A stretch of DNA of 64,000 bases from an uncultured Rhizobium sp. (GTDB lineage: Bacteria; Pseudomonadota; Alphaproteobacteria; Rhizobiales; Rhizobiaceae). The DNA lies in the NCBI GenBank assembly GCA_945952315.1, contig CAMFIE010000008.1, positions 1 to 64,000 of the forward strand, in the 5' to 3' direction. The translations under genes and the position numbers were made by a program. Within the stretch, counting starts at the first letter, position 1. Each line of letters starts with the position of its first letter. Below are positions 17,104 through 29,237 of the stretch, in pieces. The notes beneath the pieces were generated by a model. It was not told where the DNA came from. It saw only the letters and a list, made by a program, of their open reading frames with translations, and did not search any database.

Positions 17104-17823
17104 ATGGCAATCATTTCTTTGGCCAACGCCAAGGGCGGGGCAGGCAAGACCACTGCCGCTCTCATTCTCGCAACGGAGCTCGCCCGTCAGGGCTATCGTG
17201 TTGTTATCCTCGATGCCGATCCGCAACGCTGGATCACCACCTGGGCCGAACAGACCGGCCTTCTGCCCAATCTGACGGTCATATCCGAAGTCACGGTTGC
17301 CTCGCTGCCCTGCCACATCATGGACCTGAAGCCGGTCACCGATTACTTCGTGATCGATCTCGCCGGTGCCCGTGATGCGCTCGTTACCACCGCGCTCGGC
17401 ATGTCCGATCACGTGCTGATCCCGGTTCAGGGCTGTGCGATGGATGCCCGCGGTGCGGCCCAGATCCTCGATCTCATCCGTCTGCTGGAAGAAAAGGCCC
17501 ATATCCGCATTCCGCATTCGGTGATCCTCACCCGCGTCAGCGCCATGGTCACCACCCGCGCGCTGATGCAGATCAAGGCCCTGCTCGCCCGTCGTGGCGT
17601 CAATGTGCTGAACACCATGCTCGCCGAACGCACTGTCTTCCGCGATCTCTTCGATTGCGGCGGCAATCTCTATGGCATGGACCCGGCGAAGGCCAGCAAC
17701 CTCGATCGTGCGATTGAAAATGCGCAGGCCTTTGCCCAGGAAATCCGCGACCTTCTCCCCGCCCGCGCCTACACACCCGCGCCCGCGAAGACCTTTTTCC
17801 GCATGGCCCGCAAGGTGGCGTGA
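17104..17823 (+). CDS. ParA/MinD-family ATPase, solitary
   Basis: The 239-aa protein has the deviant Walker A KGGAGKTT at residues 10-17, a switch-I-like VILDADPQRWITTW and the Walker B YFVIDLAGA. Its size and lack of an N-terminal HTH resemble small ParA orphans such as VirC1 and cargo-positioning ATPases. No parB or centromere-like repeats are beside it. The start ATG at 17104 fits the family N-terminus (MAIISLANAKGG). A strong terminator follows, so it is a single-gene unit. Confidence 0.85.
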   Translation: MAIISLANAKGGAGKTTAALILATELARQGYRVVILDADPQRWITTWAEQTGLLPNLTVISEVTVASLPCHIMDLKPVTDYFVIDLAGARDALVTTALGMSDHVLIPVQGCAMDARGAAQILDLIRLLEEKAHIRIPHSVILTRVSAMVTTRALMQIKALLARRGVNVLNTMLAERTVFRDLFDCGGNLYGMDPAKASNLDRAIENAQAFAQEIRDLLPARAYTPAPAKTFFRMARKVA

Positions 17824-17844
17824 AATCGGTAAAACCATGATGGT

Positions 17845-17886
17845 GAAACAGGCCGGATAGGGGGCTTTCCGGCCTGTTTCTTTTTT
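17845..17886 (+). terminator. Rho-independent terminator after the ParA gene
   Basis: A 13-bp perfect stem (GAAACAGGCCGGA 17845-17857 with TCCGGCCTGTTTC 17868-17880) has a 10-nt loop and is followed by six T residues. Confidence 0.9.
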
Positions 17887-17958
17887 CACGATTGTTTTTT
17901 GCTGTCTAACTCTCCCGTTCCCTTGAACCGGAAGAGTTGGAGGGGCGTGTCTGTCCGC

Positions 17959-19326
17959 TCAATCCACGAATTCCACCGTCACGCCCGGCTTGACCATCTT
18001 GCCGAGTTCGGTTGCGTCCCAGTTGGTCAGGCGAATGCAGCCGTGGCTCTGGGTCTTGCCGATCTTGGAGGGCTCCGGCGTGCCGTGAATGCCGTAGGTC
18101 GGCTTTGAAAGCGCGATCCAGACCGTGCCGACCGGGCCGTTCGGGCCGGGCGGGATCGACAGGATCTTGTCGTTCGCTCCCTGCTGGAAATTGATCTTCG
18201 GATTATAGGTATAGCCCGGATTGAAGGCGATGCGCTGCACCTGCACGATGCCGGACGGCGAGGGTGTGTCTGCCGAACCGATTGAAGCCGGATAGGCGGC
18301 AATCAGCGAGCCATCCTCCGCATAGGCAAAAACCTGCTTGCGGGCCTTGTCAGCGAGAATGCGGGCGACCGAACCCTTCTTCGGCTCTCCGGGATTGACC
18401 ACCTTGATGATCGTGCCGGGAATGGTGAAATCCACGCCCGGATTGATTTCCTTCAGGTAGTTTTCATCCATGTGGAAACGTTCCGCGAGGTTTTCCGTCA
18501 CGGACGTGTAGTTGAGGCCCGGCAGAAGCGCCTTTTGCGAATAGTCTTCCGGGATTGCGGCCACATAAGGACCCGCCGCATCCGCGGGCGTGATCTCGTA
18601 TTCCACGAAGGGCATGCCGCCGGACAGGCGCAGCCGCTCCAGAATGTCGTCGGTATTGTTCGGGTCAAGCCGCTCGCCGTTTACCTGTTCCCAGGCTGCC
18701 AGCGCCTTGCCCACATTCGAGCCGTTCTTGCCATCGATCACGCCCGGCGAAGAGCCGCCGCGATCCAGAAGCACCTGCAGGGCGGCGATTTCCGCCTTGT
18801 TCTTGCTGGTGATCGGTGCCGATGCAACCGGTGGCATTTCCAGTCCGGTGCTGTTCTGGCCATTGCCCAGCCCGCCGTCCTGAAGCGAAGGGTCGACATT
18901 CGCCTGCTGGTCGTTGCCAAAGCCGGGCAGCGGCTGGCCATCCAGCGGTTCGCGCTGGACATTGGCATTTTCCGGAATGGAGCCGGTGGAAATGCTGTCG
19001 CTGCCATCATAGGCGGGATCATTCGTCGCCTGACCGGTAAAGCCGTCGTCGCCGAGTGCCGGCAGATCGCCCGTGAAATAGCGCTCGGCCGAAACTTCCG
19101 TCGCGACCAGATTGCCGTTGAAGTCCAGCAGCACGCGATTGCCGTTTCGATCCTTGCGGATCACCACTTCATCGGAGGAGGGGATGTAGTCGAGCAGAGA
19201 TCCATCCGGCGCCATCAGCACGACATCGCCACGCTGGTACTCGCCCTGCGCGTAGGCAGGGCTTGTTGCCATCATGGCGGCGCTTGCAAACAGGGTCAGC
19301 ACCAGGTTGCGGGTCGAGCGGATCAT
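17959..19326 (-). CDS. L,D-transpeptidase (YkuD), periplasmic
   Basis: The 455-aa precursor has a signal peptide (MIRSTRNLVLTLFASAAMMA, cleavage near AYA-QG). A peptidoglycan-binding-like segment lies around 170-235, and a YkuD catalytic domain occupies the last 135 residues. The active site is HGTPEPSKIGKTQSHGCIRL, with catalytic Cys430. It makes 3-3 peptidoglycan cross-links or attaches proteins to peptidoglycan. The N-terminal 160 residues are Asp/Gly/Pro-rich and low in complexity. It is divergent from the MarR gene at 19526. Confidence 0.9.
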   Translation of the reverse strand: MIRSTRNLVLTLFASAAMMATSPAYAQGEYQRGDVVLMAPDGSLLDYIPSSDEVVIRKDRNGNRVLLDFNGNLVATEVSAERYFTGDLPALGDDGFTGQATNDPAYDGSDSISTGSIPENANVQREPLDGQPLPGFGNDQQANVDPSLQDGGLGNGQNSTGLEMPPVASAPITSKNKAEIAALQVLLDRGGSSPGVIDGKNGSNVGKALAAWEQVNGERLDPNNTDDILERLRLSGGMPFVEYEITPADAAGPYVAAIPEDYSQKALLPGLNYTSVTENLAERFHMDENYLKEINPGVDFTIPGTIIKVVNPGEPKKGSVARILADKARKQVFAYAEDGSLIAAYPASIGSADTPSPSGIVQVQRIAFNPGYTYNPKINFQQGANDKILSIPPGPNGPVGTVWIALSKPTYGIHGTPEPSKIGKTQSHGCIRLTNWDATELGKMVKPGVTVEFVD

Positions 19327-19525
19327 CGCGACTCTCTCATTCTTAATCAGGTCTTAAGCCTAGATATAACAATTTGGACTCTAATATGGTAATCGTGAAA
19401 ACTTGGTGAACAAAGTTTTAATCATCCGCCTGCTACACCCGTGGGGCGTTGAATTTCCAGAAATGACATGGCCCGCTTCGCCAAAGGGTTGCGGTGCCTC
19501 TGGGGGACAAGGGTGAAACGGGCGC

Positions 19526-19993
19526 ATGACGGGGCATGATGCATTGGACGCGAATTTTGATTTGGAACATTTCTTGCCTTACCGGCTGCAGCGGCTGGCG
19601 GCACTGTTGACGACGGACTTTTTCACACAACTGGACGAGGGGCCGGTTGATGGATGGGTGGCCTTTTATGTGCTTCACGCGCTGGGAACGGGTGAAGGCA
19701 TTACGGCGACAGAAATTGCGGCGCGCTCCGGTCTCGGGAAGACCGCAGTCAGCCGTGCGGTCGCCGCACTCGATGAAGCCGGACTGATCGACCGACGCCG
19801 CGACGCGCTTGATCGCCGTATCGAGCGGCTGGGGCTGACGCGTCCCGGCGCGCTGGAATTGCGGCGGATGACGGAGGATGCCCGCAACTATGCCGGAACG
19901 CTTTCGCGCCTGGTCGGACTTTCCCAGCATGACAAGGTGCATGCGGCGATGGGGGATCTGGAACTCGCGCTCAATCTTCGCGAGGCCGGATGA
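19526..19993 (+). CDS. MarR-family transcriptional regulator
   Basis: The 155-aa winged-helix protein has a recognition region ATEIAARSGLGKTAVSRAVAALDEAGLIDRRRDALDRRIERLGLT, typical of MarR. Its stop overlaps the start of the DUF4432 gene (ATGA), so the two are coupled and the regulator may respond to a sugar-like ligand handled by the partner. Confidence 0.85.
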   Translation: MTGHDALDANFDLEHFLPYRLQRLAALLTTDFFTQLDEGPVDGWVAFYVLHALGTGEGITATEIAARSGLGKTAVSRAVAALDEAGLIDRRRDALDRRIERLGLTRPGALELRRMTEDARNYAGTLSRLVGLSQHDKVHAAMGDLELALNLREAG

Positions 19994-20856
19994 CGGAACC
20001 GGTCCTGTTCCTGGAGCGACCCGACGGGAAGGGGCCGCGGATCGCGCTCGATCCGGCGTCTGTGCTGGACCTGCGCGGTGTCTGGGCAGGCGGCGCAAAC
20101 TGGGCGCCGGGGCTCGAGATCGTGGATGACGGGGATCCGCGCATCTGGCATTCCCTTCAGGGCTTTCTGTTTACCGCCGGGCCGGAGCATTTCCGCCATC
20201 CGGAACCCCTGCCTTCGGGTGATGGGCGCTATCCCCTGCATGGCTCGCTTGCCGGGCATCCGGCGCGAAACATTCAACTGGATCAGGGGCTTTCCGCCTG
20301 TTCGGCCGACGTGCCCGTGTCGCTGGCCGACGGTGGCCGGGCCACGCTCTATCGCCGCTGGGAGATCGGTTCGGATGGCATGGTTTGCCTGTCTGACCGG
20401 CTGGTGAACACGGGCGATCAGGCCTTTGCGCCGATGCTGCTCTATCACATGAACATCGGCGGCCGCCTGCTGGATCGCGGCACACGGCTTGCTGGCGACA
20501 TGCTGGACGGCGGCGGCTTCCCGTGGGATTTCCGGGATGATCCGGGTGGCGTATTCTGCGTGGCCGCGGCTGCTGAAGCGGATGGCTTTGCCCGGATTTC
20601 ACTCGGCCCCGTTTCAGCCGCAGGCGGCCTCACTCTGGAGGTGGCCTTTGACTCAGCGTCACTGCCTTACCTTCAGATGTGGCGCTGCCGCCGCGAGGGG
20701 GTGAATGTGCTGGGCATCGAACCCTGCAGCCACCGCTGGGAAAAGCGGGCGGTGCTGGAGGCGGCCGGTGAAATGCCGCTTTTGCTGCCGGGGCAGACAC
20801 GTCATTATGCTTTGCGTTTCCGCTTTTACCCAAAGACTGACCGCCAGCCGCGTTGA
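19990..20856 (+). CDS. DUF4432 family protein, galactose mutarotase-like fold
   Basis: The 288-aa protein has the pattern of DUF4432/aldose-1-epimerase-related proteins: VLDLRGVWAGGANWAP, LHGSLAGHPARN and GIEPCSHRWEKRAVLEAAGEM. The fold binds carbohydrates; most DUF4432 members have no assigned reaction. It is translationally coupled to the upstream MarR regulator. There is no sugar kinase or transporter beside it to suggest a pathway. Confidence 0.75.
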   Translation: MTEPVLFLERPDGKGPRIALDPASVLDLRGVWAGGANWAPGLEIVDDGDPRIWHSLQGFLFTAGPEHFRHPEPLPSGDGRYPLHGSLAGHPARNIQLDQGLSACSADVPVSLADGGRATLYRRWEIGSDGMVCLSDRLVNTGDQAFAPMLLYHMNIGGRLLDRGTRLAGDMLDGGGFPWDFRDDPGGVFCVAAAAEADGFARISLGPVSAAGGLTLEVAFDSASLPYLQMWRCRREGVNVLGIEPCSHRWEKRAVLEAAGEMPLLLPGQTRHYALRFRFYPKTDRQPR

Positions 20857-20917
20857 CGTGGGCGGCATGCGCCTTTAAACCGCTCTCAGTCTTTGCAAAA
20901 GGGGTGGAGCACGCTGC

Positions 20918-21256
20918 ATGGATATCCGTGAAATCAATGCCGAATACTCGGTTTCCGGCCAGATCGAGGCCGATGATCTCGACCAGATCAAGGCGCTCGG
21001 CTTCAAGTCCATCGTCTGCCATCGTCCGGACCACGAAACACCCGATCAGCCGACATTTTCGAGCATCGCCGCAAGGGCCGAGGTGCTTGGTCTTGCGATT
21101 GCCCATATTCCTGTCGGCCCGTCCGGTGTAACCGCCGATGCCGTTCGCGCCATGGTGGATGCGCTGGATACGATGGAACGCCCGATGCTCGGCTATTGCC
21201 GCTCCGGTGCCCGCTCGACCGCCATTTACCAGCAGACGGCGCATATCCGTAACTGA
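20918..21256 (+). CDS. DUF442/TIGR01244 phosphatase-like protein
   Basis: This 112-aa protein has a dual-specificity phosphatase-like fold. The loop YCRSGARS near residue 90 matches the C-x5-R active site, and the opening matches BLH/TIGR01244 proteins often linked to sulfur metabolism or fused to metallo-hydrolases. It lies 30 nt before a RidA gene and is probably cotranscribed with it. A function in sulfide or cysteine metabolism is only a family-level guess. Confidence 0.8.
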   Translation: MDIREINAEYSVSGQIEADDLDQIKALGFKSIVCHRPDHETPDQPTFSSIAARAEVLGLAIAHIPVGPSGVTADAVRAMVDALDTMERPMLGYCRSGARSTAIYQQTAHIRN

Positions 21257-21286
21257 CTTTCCGAAAACCGATCCAAGGAGCATTCA

Positions 21287-21628
21287 ATGTCGATCAAGCG
21301 TATCGAATCCGGCCGCCGCATGAGCCAGGCCGTTGTCCACGGCAACACCGTTTACCTGGCAGGGCAGGTGGGTGAAGGCGCAACCGTGACTGAGCAGAGC
21401 AAGTCGGCCCTTGCCGAAGTGGACCGCCTGCTCGCCGCCGCCGGCACCGACAAGTCGAAGATCCTGCAGACGATCATCTATCTCTCCGACATGTCGACCT
21501 TCGCCGAAATGAACGCCGTGTGGGAAGCCTGGGTGGATCCGAACAATACCCCCGCCCGCGCCACCTCGCAGGGCGCGCTGGCAACCCCGGATTACAAGGT
21601 GGAATTCATCGTCACCGCCGCTCTCTGA
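21287..21628 (+). CDS. RidA/YjgF-family enamine/imine deaminase
   Basis: The 113-aa protein matches RidA family length. It shows [35 protein letters not shown] and the PARATSQG segment with the conserved arginine that binds the 2-aminoacrylate carboxylate. An AAGGAG sequence precedes the ATG. RidA proteins clear reactive enamines formed by PLP enzymes. This shorter type is close to the second YjgF subgroup, so activity is likely but the substrate is uncertain. Confidence 0.85.
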   Translation: MSIKRIESGRRMSQAVVHGNTVYLAGQVGEGATVTEQSKSALAEVDRLLAAAGTDKSKILQTIIYLSDMSTFAEMNAVWEAWVDPNNTPARATSQGALATPDYKVEFIVTAAL

Positions 21629-21653
21629 GCTTCTATAAGAGACACACATTGAG

Positions 21654-21684
21654 ACCGGTCGCGGGAAACTGCGGCCGGTTTTTT
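21654..21684 (+). terminator. Rho-independent terminator after the RidA gene
   Basis: A 9-bp stem (21654-21662 with 21671-21679, one G-U pair) closes an 8-nt loop and is followed by TTTTT. It separates the RidA gene from uvrB. Confidence 0.8.
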
Positions 21685-21753
21685 GTGGCCCATGTTTCCC
21701 TTTTGTACGCATTTGCCCTTTTCTTTCCGAGGGACTCCCGCCATATTCCCGGC

Positions 21754-24711
<2,958 letters not shown>

Positions 24712-24722
24712 GGGGAATTTAG

Positions 24723-25778
24723 CTAAATTGAATTAAAAGTGAACAAGTCAGGCTCATTGTTACCATTTGCGCTGAAATAGGTTTTTACTCCAACTAATTG
24801 CTCTATTTCAGCTGTACTCATTTCACTAGATATTTTTTTGTTGTTAAATTCAATTACGCGAAGTACGCGAATATTTTTTTGACGTCCATCTCGTATTTGA
24901 TAGATCCATTGAACTTTCAATGTGTCGAGCACTTCAAGGTTTAGTTCCTTATTTTCAGCAAATTTCCAGAATATTTCATCTTCTATTGTGAAGTAGCAGT
25001 CTTTTCCCAATTCGTTCTTTCCTTTCCAATTTCTTATTTTCTGATCTATCTTATCCCAGTTTGGCGATGTGACATATACTTTCTCGATCGAGGCGAACCA
25101 TTCTATTGGTTCATCTTCGAAAGGTATTATTGGGAGGCTTGCGCGTTCTGCGAAAGAGCTTCTTGGTATCGGAAATTCATTTTCTCTTGAAAACCCTAAC
25201 CCATTTATTGCATTATCTTGTAGACAGGCTATGTAGAATTTCGACCTAGCTTTGAAAATGTCGGGGCTGATATTTAATCCAATTTTTAAAAGTTCTTCTG
25301 TTTTCTTCTCTAAAATACCGCCCGTCATTTTCAATATAATAGTAGATGCCAGCTTGCATTCTCTTTCTTTTTTTTGAATAGCGTCTTCGCTTTCGGATGA
25401 ATATTTGACGGCATTAATTAGATCAGTTCTTATATCTTGACCTATCTGTTTAGCTAGTTCGGCTGGACTCACGCTGGTCAGGCCTTCTATGAAAGCAGCG
25501 CCGATGTCCGTATTTGCAATAGCAAATAAACCAGTAATTGCGCCTGTTATATAAAGCCCAATTTTTGCTAAAAAAGAACCTGGTTCGGATGGTATTATTA
25601 ATAAGCTGTATTTTAAACTATAATTCAATATATCTCTATTTATATATTCTATAATTAACTTTATGCTTTCTATTGATTCAATAAAAGTATCTGCTTTTAT
25701 TGCATGATCATATGAATCGTAATGGATGTATAGAATATCCGATATTGTTTTCCAATCATCGATATCTTTTGTGTCCAT
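24723..25778 (-). CDS. AT-rich orphan gene, unknown function
   Basis: The 351-aa protein is rich in Ile, Lys, Asn and Glu and uses AT-ending codons, unlike every neighbour, which points to recent transfer. A hydrophobic stretch at about 72-95 (IGLYITGAITGLFAIANTDI) could be a membrane segment. The first 70 residues, with YDSYDHAIKADTFIESIES and EPGSFLAKI, weakly recall the N-domain of some unassigned proteins found near defence genes; this is an impression from memory. The C-terminal 150 residues look soluble with mixed alpha and beta. It converges on uvrB with an 11-bp gap. Confidence 0.7.
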   Translation of the reverse strand: MDTKDIDDWKTISDILYIHYDSYDHAIKADTFIESIESIKLIIEYINRDILNYSLKYSLLIIPSEPGSFLAKIGLYITGAITGLFAIANTDIGAAFIEGLTSVSPAELAKQIGQDIRTDLINAVKYSSESEDAIQKKERECKLASTIILKMTGGILEKKTEELLKIGLNISPDIFKARSKFYIACLQDNAINGLGFSRENEFPIPRSSFAERASLPIIPFEDEPIEWFASIEKVYVTSPNWDKIDQKIRNWKGKNELGKDCYFTIEDEIFWKFAENKELNLEVLDTLKVQWIYQIRDGRQKNIRVLRVIEFNNKKISSEMSTAEIEQLVGVKTYFSANGNNEPDLFTFNSI

Positions 25779-25859
25779 TTTATATTCTCACTATCTAAAT
25801 AGTGTTTGATTTCATCGTGGCGACGTTCCTTGATTTAAATTTTCCGTTTTGCTAACCAG

Positions 25860-26090
25860 TTAGTCAATATCGGGAGACATTAATTTCTGGTTGTATGAGC
25901 TACTTTCTTTTTCTTCCGTATCCCTGTCCACCTCCACCCATTGCAATTCTTCCACTTCGGCTTTTGGCACGGGTTTGACCCAGTGTTTGGCCCAGATGCG
26001 GCCGAGGGCGTAGAGGGTGAGGTAGGGGCTGATGATCCAGATGAGTTTCAGCCAGTCGGGGGAGTTGAGATACATTTCGGTGAGGTTCAT
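25860..26090 (-). CDS. Small membrane protein with SPDW motif, copy B
   Basis: This 76-aa protein starts MNLTEMYLNSPDWLKLIWIISP, followed by a transmembrane helix (about residues 10-32) and an acidic cytoplasmic tail of about 40 residues. It shares the MN.T and SPDW.K..W..S blocks and the leader with copy A at 16035-16205; the tails are unrelated. The start at 26090 has GGGAG 9 nt upstream, masked by the leader stem. The last third (after the VEVDRDTEE segment) is AT-richer and may have been altered by the adjacent foreign gene. Confidence 0.7.
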   Translation of the reverse strand: MNLTEMYLNSPDWLKLIWIISPYLTLYALGRIWAKHWVKPVPKAEVEELQWVEVDRDTEEKESSSYNQKLMSPDID

Positions 26091-26303
26091 GCGGTGTCGC
26101 TCCCGGTTCGAGGTGAGCCACCGGGGCTTGGGGAGCCCTGGTGACCGGGAGTTCGAAAAGCCGCTCACAAACGACCGCCCCGGCTTTTAAACCGAAGTTC
26201 TGGACATAGCCGAGGCCTCCCGGCCGCAATGGCCAAGAAGCTATGAGGTCGGGACGTGTCAGGCAAGACACAGCCGCATTGTGAGAGGGGTTTTCGAAGC
26301 CCC
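26091..26303 (-). promoter_or_regulatory. Structured 5' leader, copy B of a duplicated element
   Basis: The 26169-26303 part aligns with 16279-16414 along its whole length. Between it and the start codon, a 10-position hairpin (26119-26128 with 26134-26143, one mismatch, 5-nt loop) is enclosed by a perfect 8-bp stem (26100-26107 with 26144-26151) that includes the GGGAG ribosome binding site. Arm sequences differ from copy A but the geometry is the same. Sequence further upstream (26305-26329) carries another 8-bp hairpin. Confidence 0.65.
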
Positions 26304-26460
26304 GGGATGCCGGTTTTACGCGGCATCCTGAAGGGGAGGTTAGCATGGTGCGTGCTAAAGGCAAAGCTTTATTAGGGTGGGTTGCCGATGGCGCGACTCA
26401 GGACAGCCAGGTCGGCTATCGCCGCCCGAAATCCTGAACTACGTACGTCATGTCTCCCTG

Positions 26461-28113
26461 TCACGCCTTTTCGCGGATTTGCGTCAGTGTGCGGGTGGGG
26501 GTGATGGCTTCGGGATCGAGTTTTACCTCGATGATCGCCGGTTTGCCGCTTTCGCGGGCGCGGATATAGGCAGCGGCGAAATCCTCAGTCTTTTCCACCG
26601 TCTCGCCATGGCCGCCATAGGCGCGGGCGAAATCGGCGAAATCCGGGTTGGTGAGGCCCGTGCCCACCACGCGGCCCGGATATTCCCGTTCCTGATGCAT
26701 GCGGATCGTGCCGTAGAAACCGTTGTTCACCACCACGGTGATGATCGGCAGGTTATAGCGCACGGCGGTCGCGAATTCCTGTCCATGCATCATGAAGCAG
26801 CCGTCACCGGCAAAGCAGATCACCTCGCGCTGCGGGAACATCTGCTTGGCGGCGACAGCGGCGGGCAGGCCATAGCCCATCGAGCCGGAGCAGGGGGCGG
26901 CCTGCGTGTTATAGGCGCGGAACCGGTGGAAGCGGTGCACCCAGGTGGCATAATTGCCCGCGCCATTGGTGAAGATCGCATCCTGAGGCACATTCGCCTC
27001 GATCCATTCCATGATCGGCCCCATATGCACCGCGCCCGGTCCGGTCTTCGGCGGGGTGGACCAGGTGCGATAGGCCTGATGCATGCGTTCCGTGCGGGCG
27101 GCCCATGCCGGTTCGCCGGGCGGGTTGAGGGTCGCAAGGGCAGCCACGAAATCCTCCGGTGCCGCGACGATCGGCAGATCGGGCCGGTAGACGCGGCCAA
27201 GCTCCGACGGATCGGGATAGACATGCACCAGCTTCTGCTTCGGATAGGGGCTTTCGATCAGGCTGTAGGTGGAAGACGGCATTTCCGAATAGCGTCCGCC
27301 GAGCAGCAGCACCAGATCGGCGCCCGCAATCTCCTTCGCCAAGGCCGGGTTGATGCCGATGCCGCTGTCACCCGCATAGGACGAGTGCAGGTGGTCAAAC
27401 AGCATCTGGCGGCGGAAGGAGCAGGCGACCGGCAGCACCCAGCGCGCGGCAAAGGCCTCGAATTCCTTCACCGCCGTTTCAGACCAGCGCGTGCCGCCGA
27501 GGATCACCATCGGCCGTTCCGCCTGCGCCAGCATCTCGCCGAGCTGGGCGATCTGCTTTGGGCCGGGATGGCTCTCCACCTTCTGGTAGGGCAGGGCGAC
27601 CGGAGCCTCCACCGCATCCACCAGCATGTCTTCCGGCAGCGCGATCACCACCGGGCCTGGGCGGCCGGAGGTCGCGACCGCGAAGGCGCGGGTCACCAGT
27701 TCGGGAATGCGGCGGGCATCATCGATTTCCACCACCCATTTTGCAAATTCGGTAAAGGCGCGGCGGTATTCCACTTCCTGAAAGGCCTCGCGCTCGCGGG
27801 CTTCGCGCTGCACCTGCCCGATGAACAGGATCATCGGCACGGAATCCTGCCGTGCAATGTGCAATCCGGCCGAGGCATTGGTCGCGCCCGGGCCGCGGGT
27901 GACCATGCAGATGCCCGGCTCGCCCGTCAGCCTGCCCCAGCAATCGGCCATCATCGCCGCGCCGCCTTCCTGACGGCAGACCAGCACATTGATGTCGCTG
28001 TCATGCAGCGCATCCAGCACGGCCAGATAGCTTTCGCCCGGCACGCAGGAAATCTGCCGCACGCCATTGGCCTTCAGTGCCTCGACAATCAGTTGACCGC
28101 CCGTCTTCGTCAT
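26461..28113 (-). CDS. Thiamine diphosphate-dependent enzyme, acetolactate synthase-like
   Basis: The 550-aa protein has all three ThDP-enzyme domains: an N-terminal PYR domain with the catalytic glutamate in CRQEGGAAMMAD, a central domain, and a C-terminal PP domain with GDGCFMMHGQEFATAV and VVVNNGFYGT. It resembles the large subunit of acetolactate synthase and related decarboxylases, but no small regulatory subunit is adjacent, so a catabolic decarboxylase or synthase is equally possible. GGAGG 4 nt before the ATG fixes the start. The exact substrate cannot be decided. Confidence 0.8.
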   Translation of the reverse strand: MTKTGGQLIVEALKANGVRQISCVPGESYLAVLDALHDSDINVLVCRQEGGAAMMADCWGRLTGEPGICMVTRGPGATNASAGLHIARQDSVPMILFIGQVQREAREREAFQEVEYRRAFTEFAKWVVEIDDARRIPELVTRAFAVATSGRPGPVVIALPEDMLVDAVEAPVALPYQKVESHPGPKQIAQLGEMLAQAERPMVILGGTRWSETAVKEFEAFAARWVLPVACSFRRQMLFDHLHSSYAGDSGIGINPALAKEIAGADLVLLLGGRYSEMPSSTYSLIESPYPKQKLVHVYPDPSELGRVYRPDLPIVAAPEDFVAALATLNPPGEPAWAARTERMHQAYRTWSTPPKTGPGAVHMGPIMEWIEANVPQDAIFTNGAGNYATWVHRFHRFRAYNTQAAPCSGSMGYGLPAAVAAKQMFPQREVICFAGDGCFMMHGQEFATAVRYNLPIITVVVNNGFYGTIRMHQEREYPGRVVGTGLTNPDFADFARAYGGHGETVEKTEDFAAAYIRARESGKPAIIEVKLDPEAITPTRTLTQIREKA

Positions 28114-28210
28114 CGTTCCTCCGTCCGCCTCTCCAAAAGGCCAAAATTTCTGCCGCCGGTTCTCACCCGATCCTCGCGCCCGTGGCATGATGTAAATCAA
28201 AATGCGGCCC

Positions 28211-29200
28211 TCAAGGGGCAAAATTCTCCTCCGGCGCGCTGGCCGCAAGCCGTCGTGCCGCCACCACCTTTTCCCGCCAAAGGATGAACAGGCCGGAGGC
28301 GATGATGATCGCAATGCCCAGCCATTTCATCGCATCCGGAAAATCACCGAACACCAGCCAGCCGAACAGCGTGGCACAGACGATCTCGAAATATTGCAGC
28401 GGGGCGAGCGTGGAGGCTGGCGCATTGCGATAGGCATAGACCGCGATGATGCCGGATGTGGTCGCCATCACGCCCGTGCCGAAGCAATAGGCAAGGCCCA
28501 GCCAGTCCGGCATGACGGGATCGAACACGTCCGAGCCGCTGCCATAGCCCGCAGTGAGCGCCAGCGCGCAGAAGATCGCGCCCCAGATGCCCGTCTGGAA
28601 CTGCATCGACCATGGATCTTCGCGGTGCGAGAGAATGCGTGTGAGCAGCGCGAAAACCGCAATGCCGAAGGCCGCCACAATCGGGAGCAATGCAATCCAT
28701 CCGATTTCCTGAAAGCTCGGGCGGATGATCACCATCGCGCCGAGAAAGCCGACCAGACAGGCCGTATAACGCCGCCAGCCGATGGTCTCCTTCAGGAGCA
28801 CGCCGCCCATGATGGTGAGGATGATCGGCTCCACGAAGAAGATGGCGATGGCATCGGCCACGGCCATGTATTTCAGCGTGGTGACGAAACAGATCATCGT
28901 GATTGCGAGAATGCCGCCGCGCAGCGCGTGAAACCGCGTGAGCGACCAGCTGATTTCCCGCCAGGAGCCGCGCCAGAGCACGAATGGCAGCATCAGCAAG
29001 GTCTGGAAGACGAAGCGGGCAAGCGAGACTTCCGCCGACGGCACGGTCGCGGTGGCAAGCTTCGAGAATATGTCGATCAGGGGCGCGATGAAGACGGAAA
29101 TGGCCATCAGCAGCAGGCCGGCCGGCACATTGTCCACCCGTGCGGTGGCCGTGGCTTTTGCCGCCATGCCGCTCCGGTCGCCTGCCTCGCTTGCTGTCAT
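28211..29200 (-). CDS. DMT-superfamily (EamA) transporter
   Basis: The 329-aa protein has ten predicted helices in two EamA repeats (first helix LLLMAISVFIAPLIDIFSKLA), preceded by about 25 polar residues. AGAGG lies 8 nt upstream of the ATG. These carriers usually export small metabolites or amino acids. It follows the ThDP enzyme's 5' end by about 100 bp, on the same strand. Confidence 0.8.
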   Translation of the reverse strand: MTASEAGDRSGMAAKATATARVDNVPAGLLLMAISVFIAPLIDIFSKLATATVPSAEVSLARFVFQTLLMLPFVLWRGSWREISWSLTRFHALRGGILAITMICFVTTLKYMAVADAIAIFFVEPIILTIMGGVLLKETIGWRRYTACLVGFLGAMVIIRPSFQEIGWIALLPIVAAFGIAVFALLTRILSHREDPWSMQFQTGIWGAIFCALALTAGYGSGSDVFDPVMPDWLGLAYCFGTGVMATTSGIIAVYAYRNAPASTLAPLQYFEIVCATLFGWLVFGDFPDAMKWLGIAIIIASGLFILWREKVVAARRLAASAPEENFAP

Positions 29201-29237
29201 GCGTCTGTCCTCTTCGGCCCGTTTCGGGCGGCCCGGT

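Noticed and set aside
26377-28287. 636-codon plus-strand frame opposite the ThDP enzyme
   Set aside because: The ThDP motifs are on the minus strand and the plus frame is His/Arg-rich shadow.
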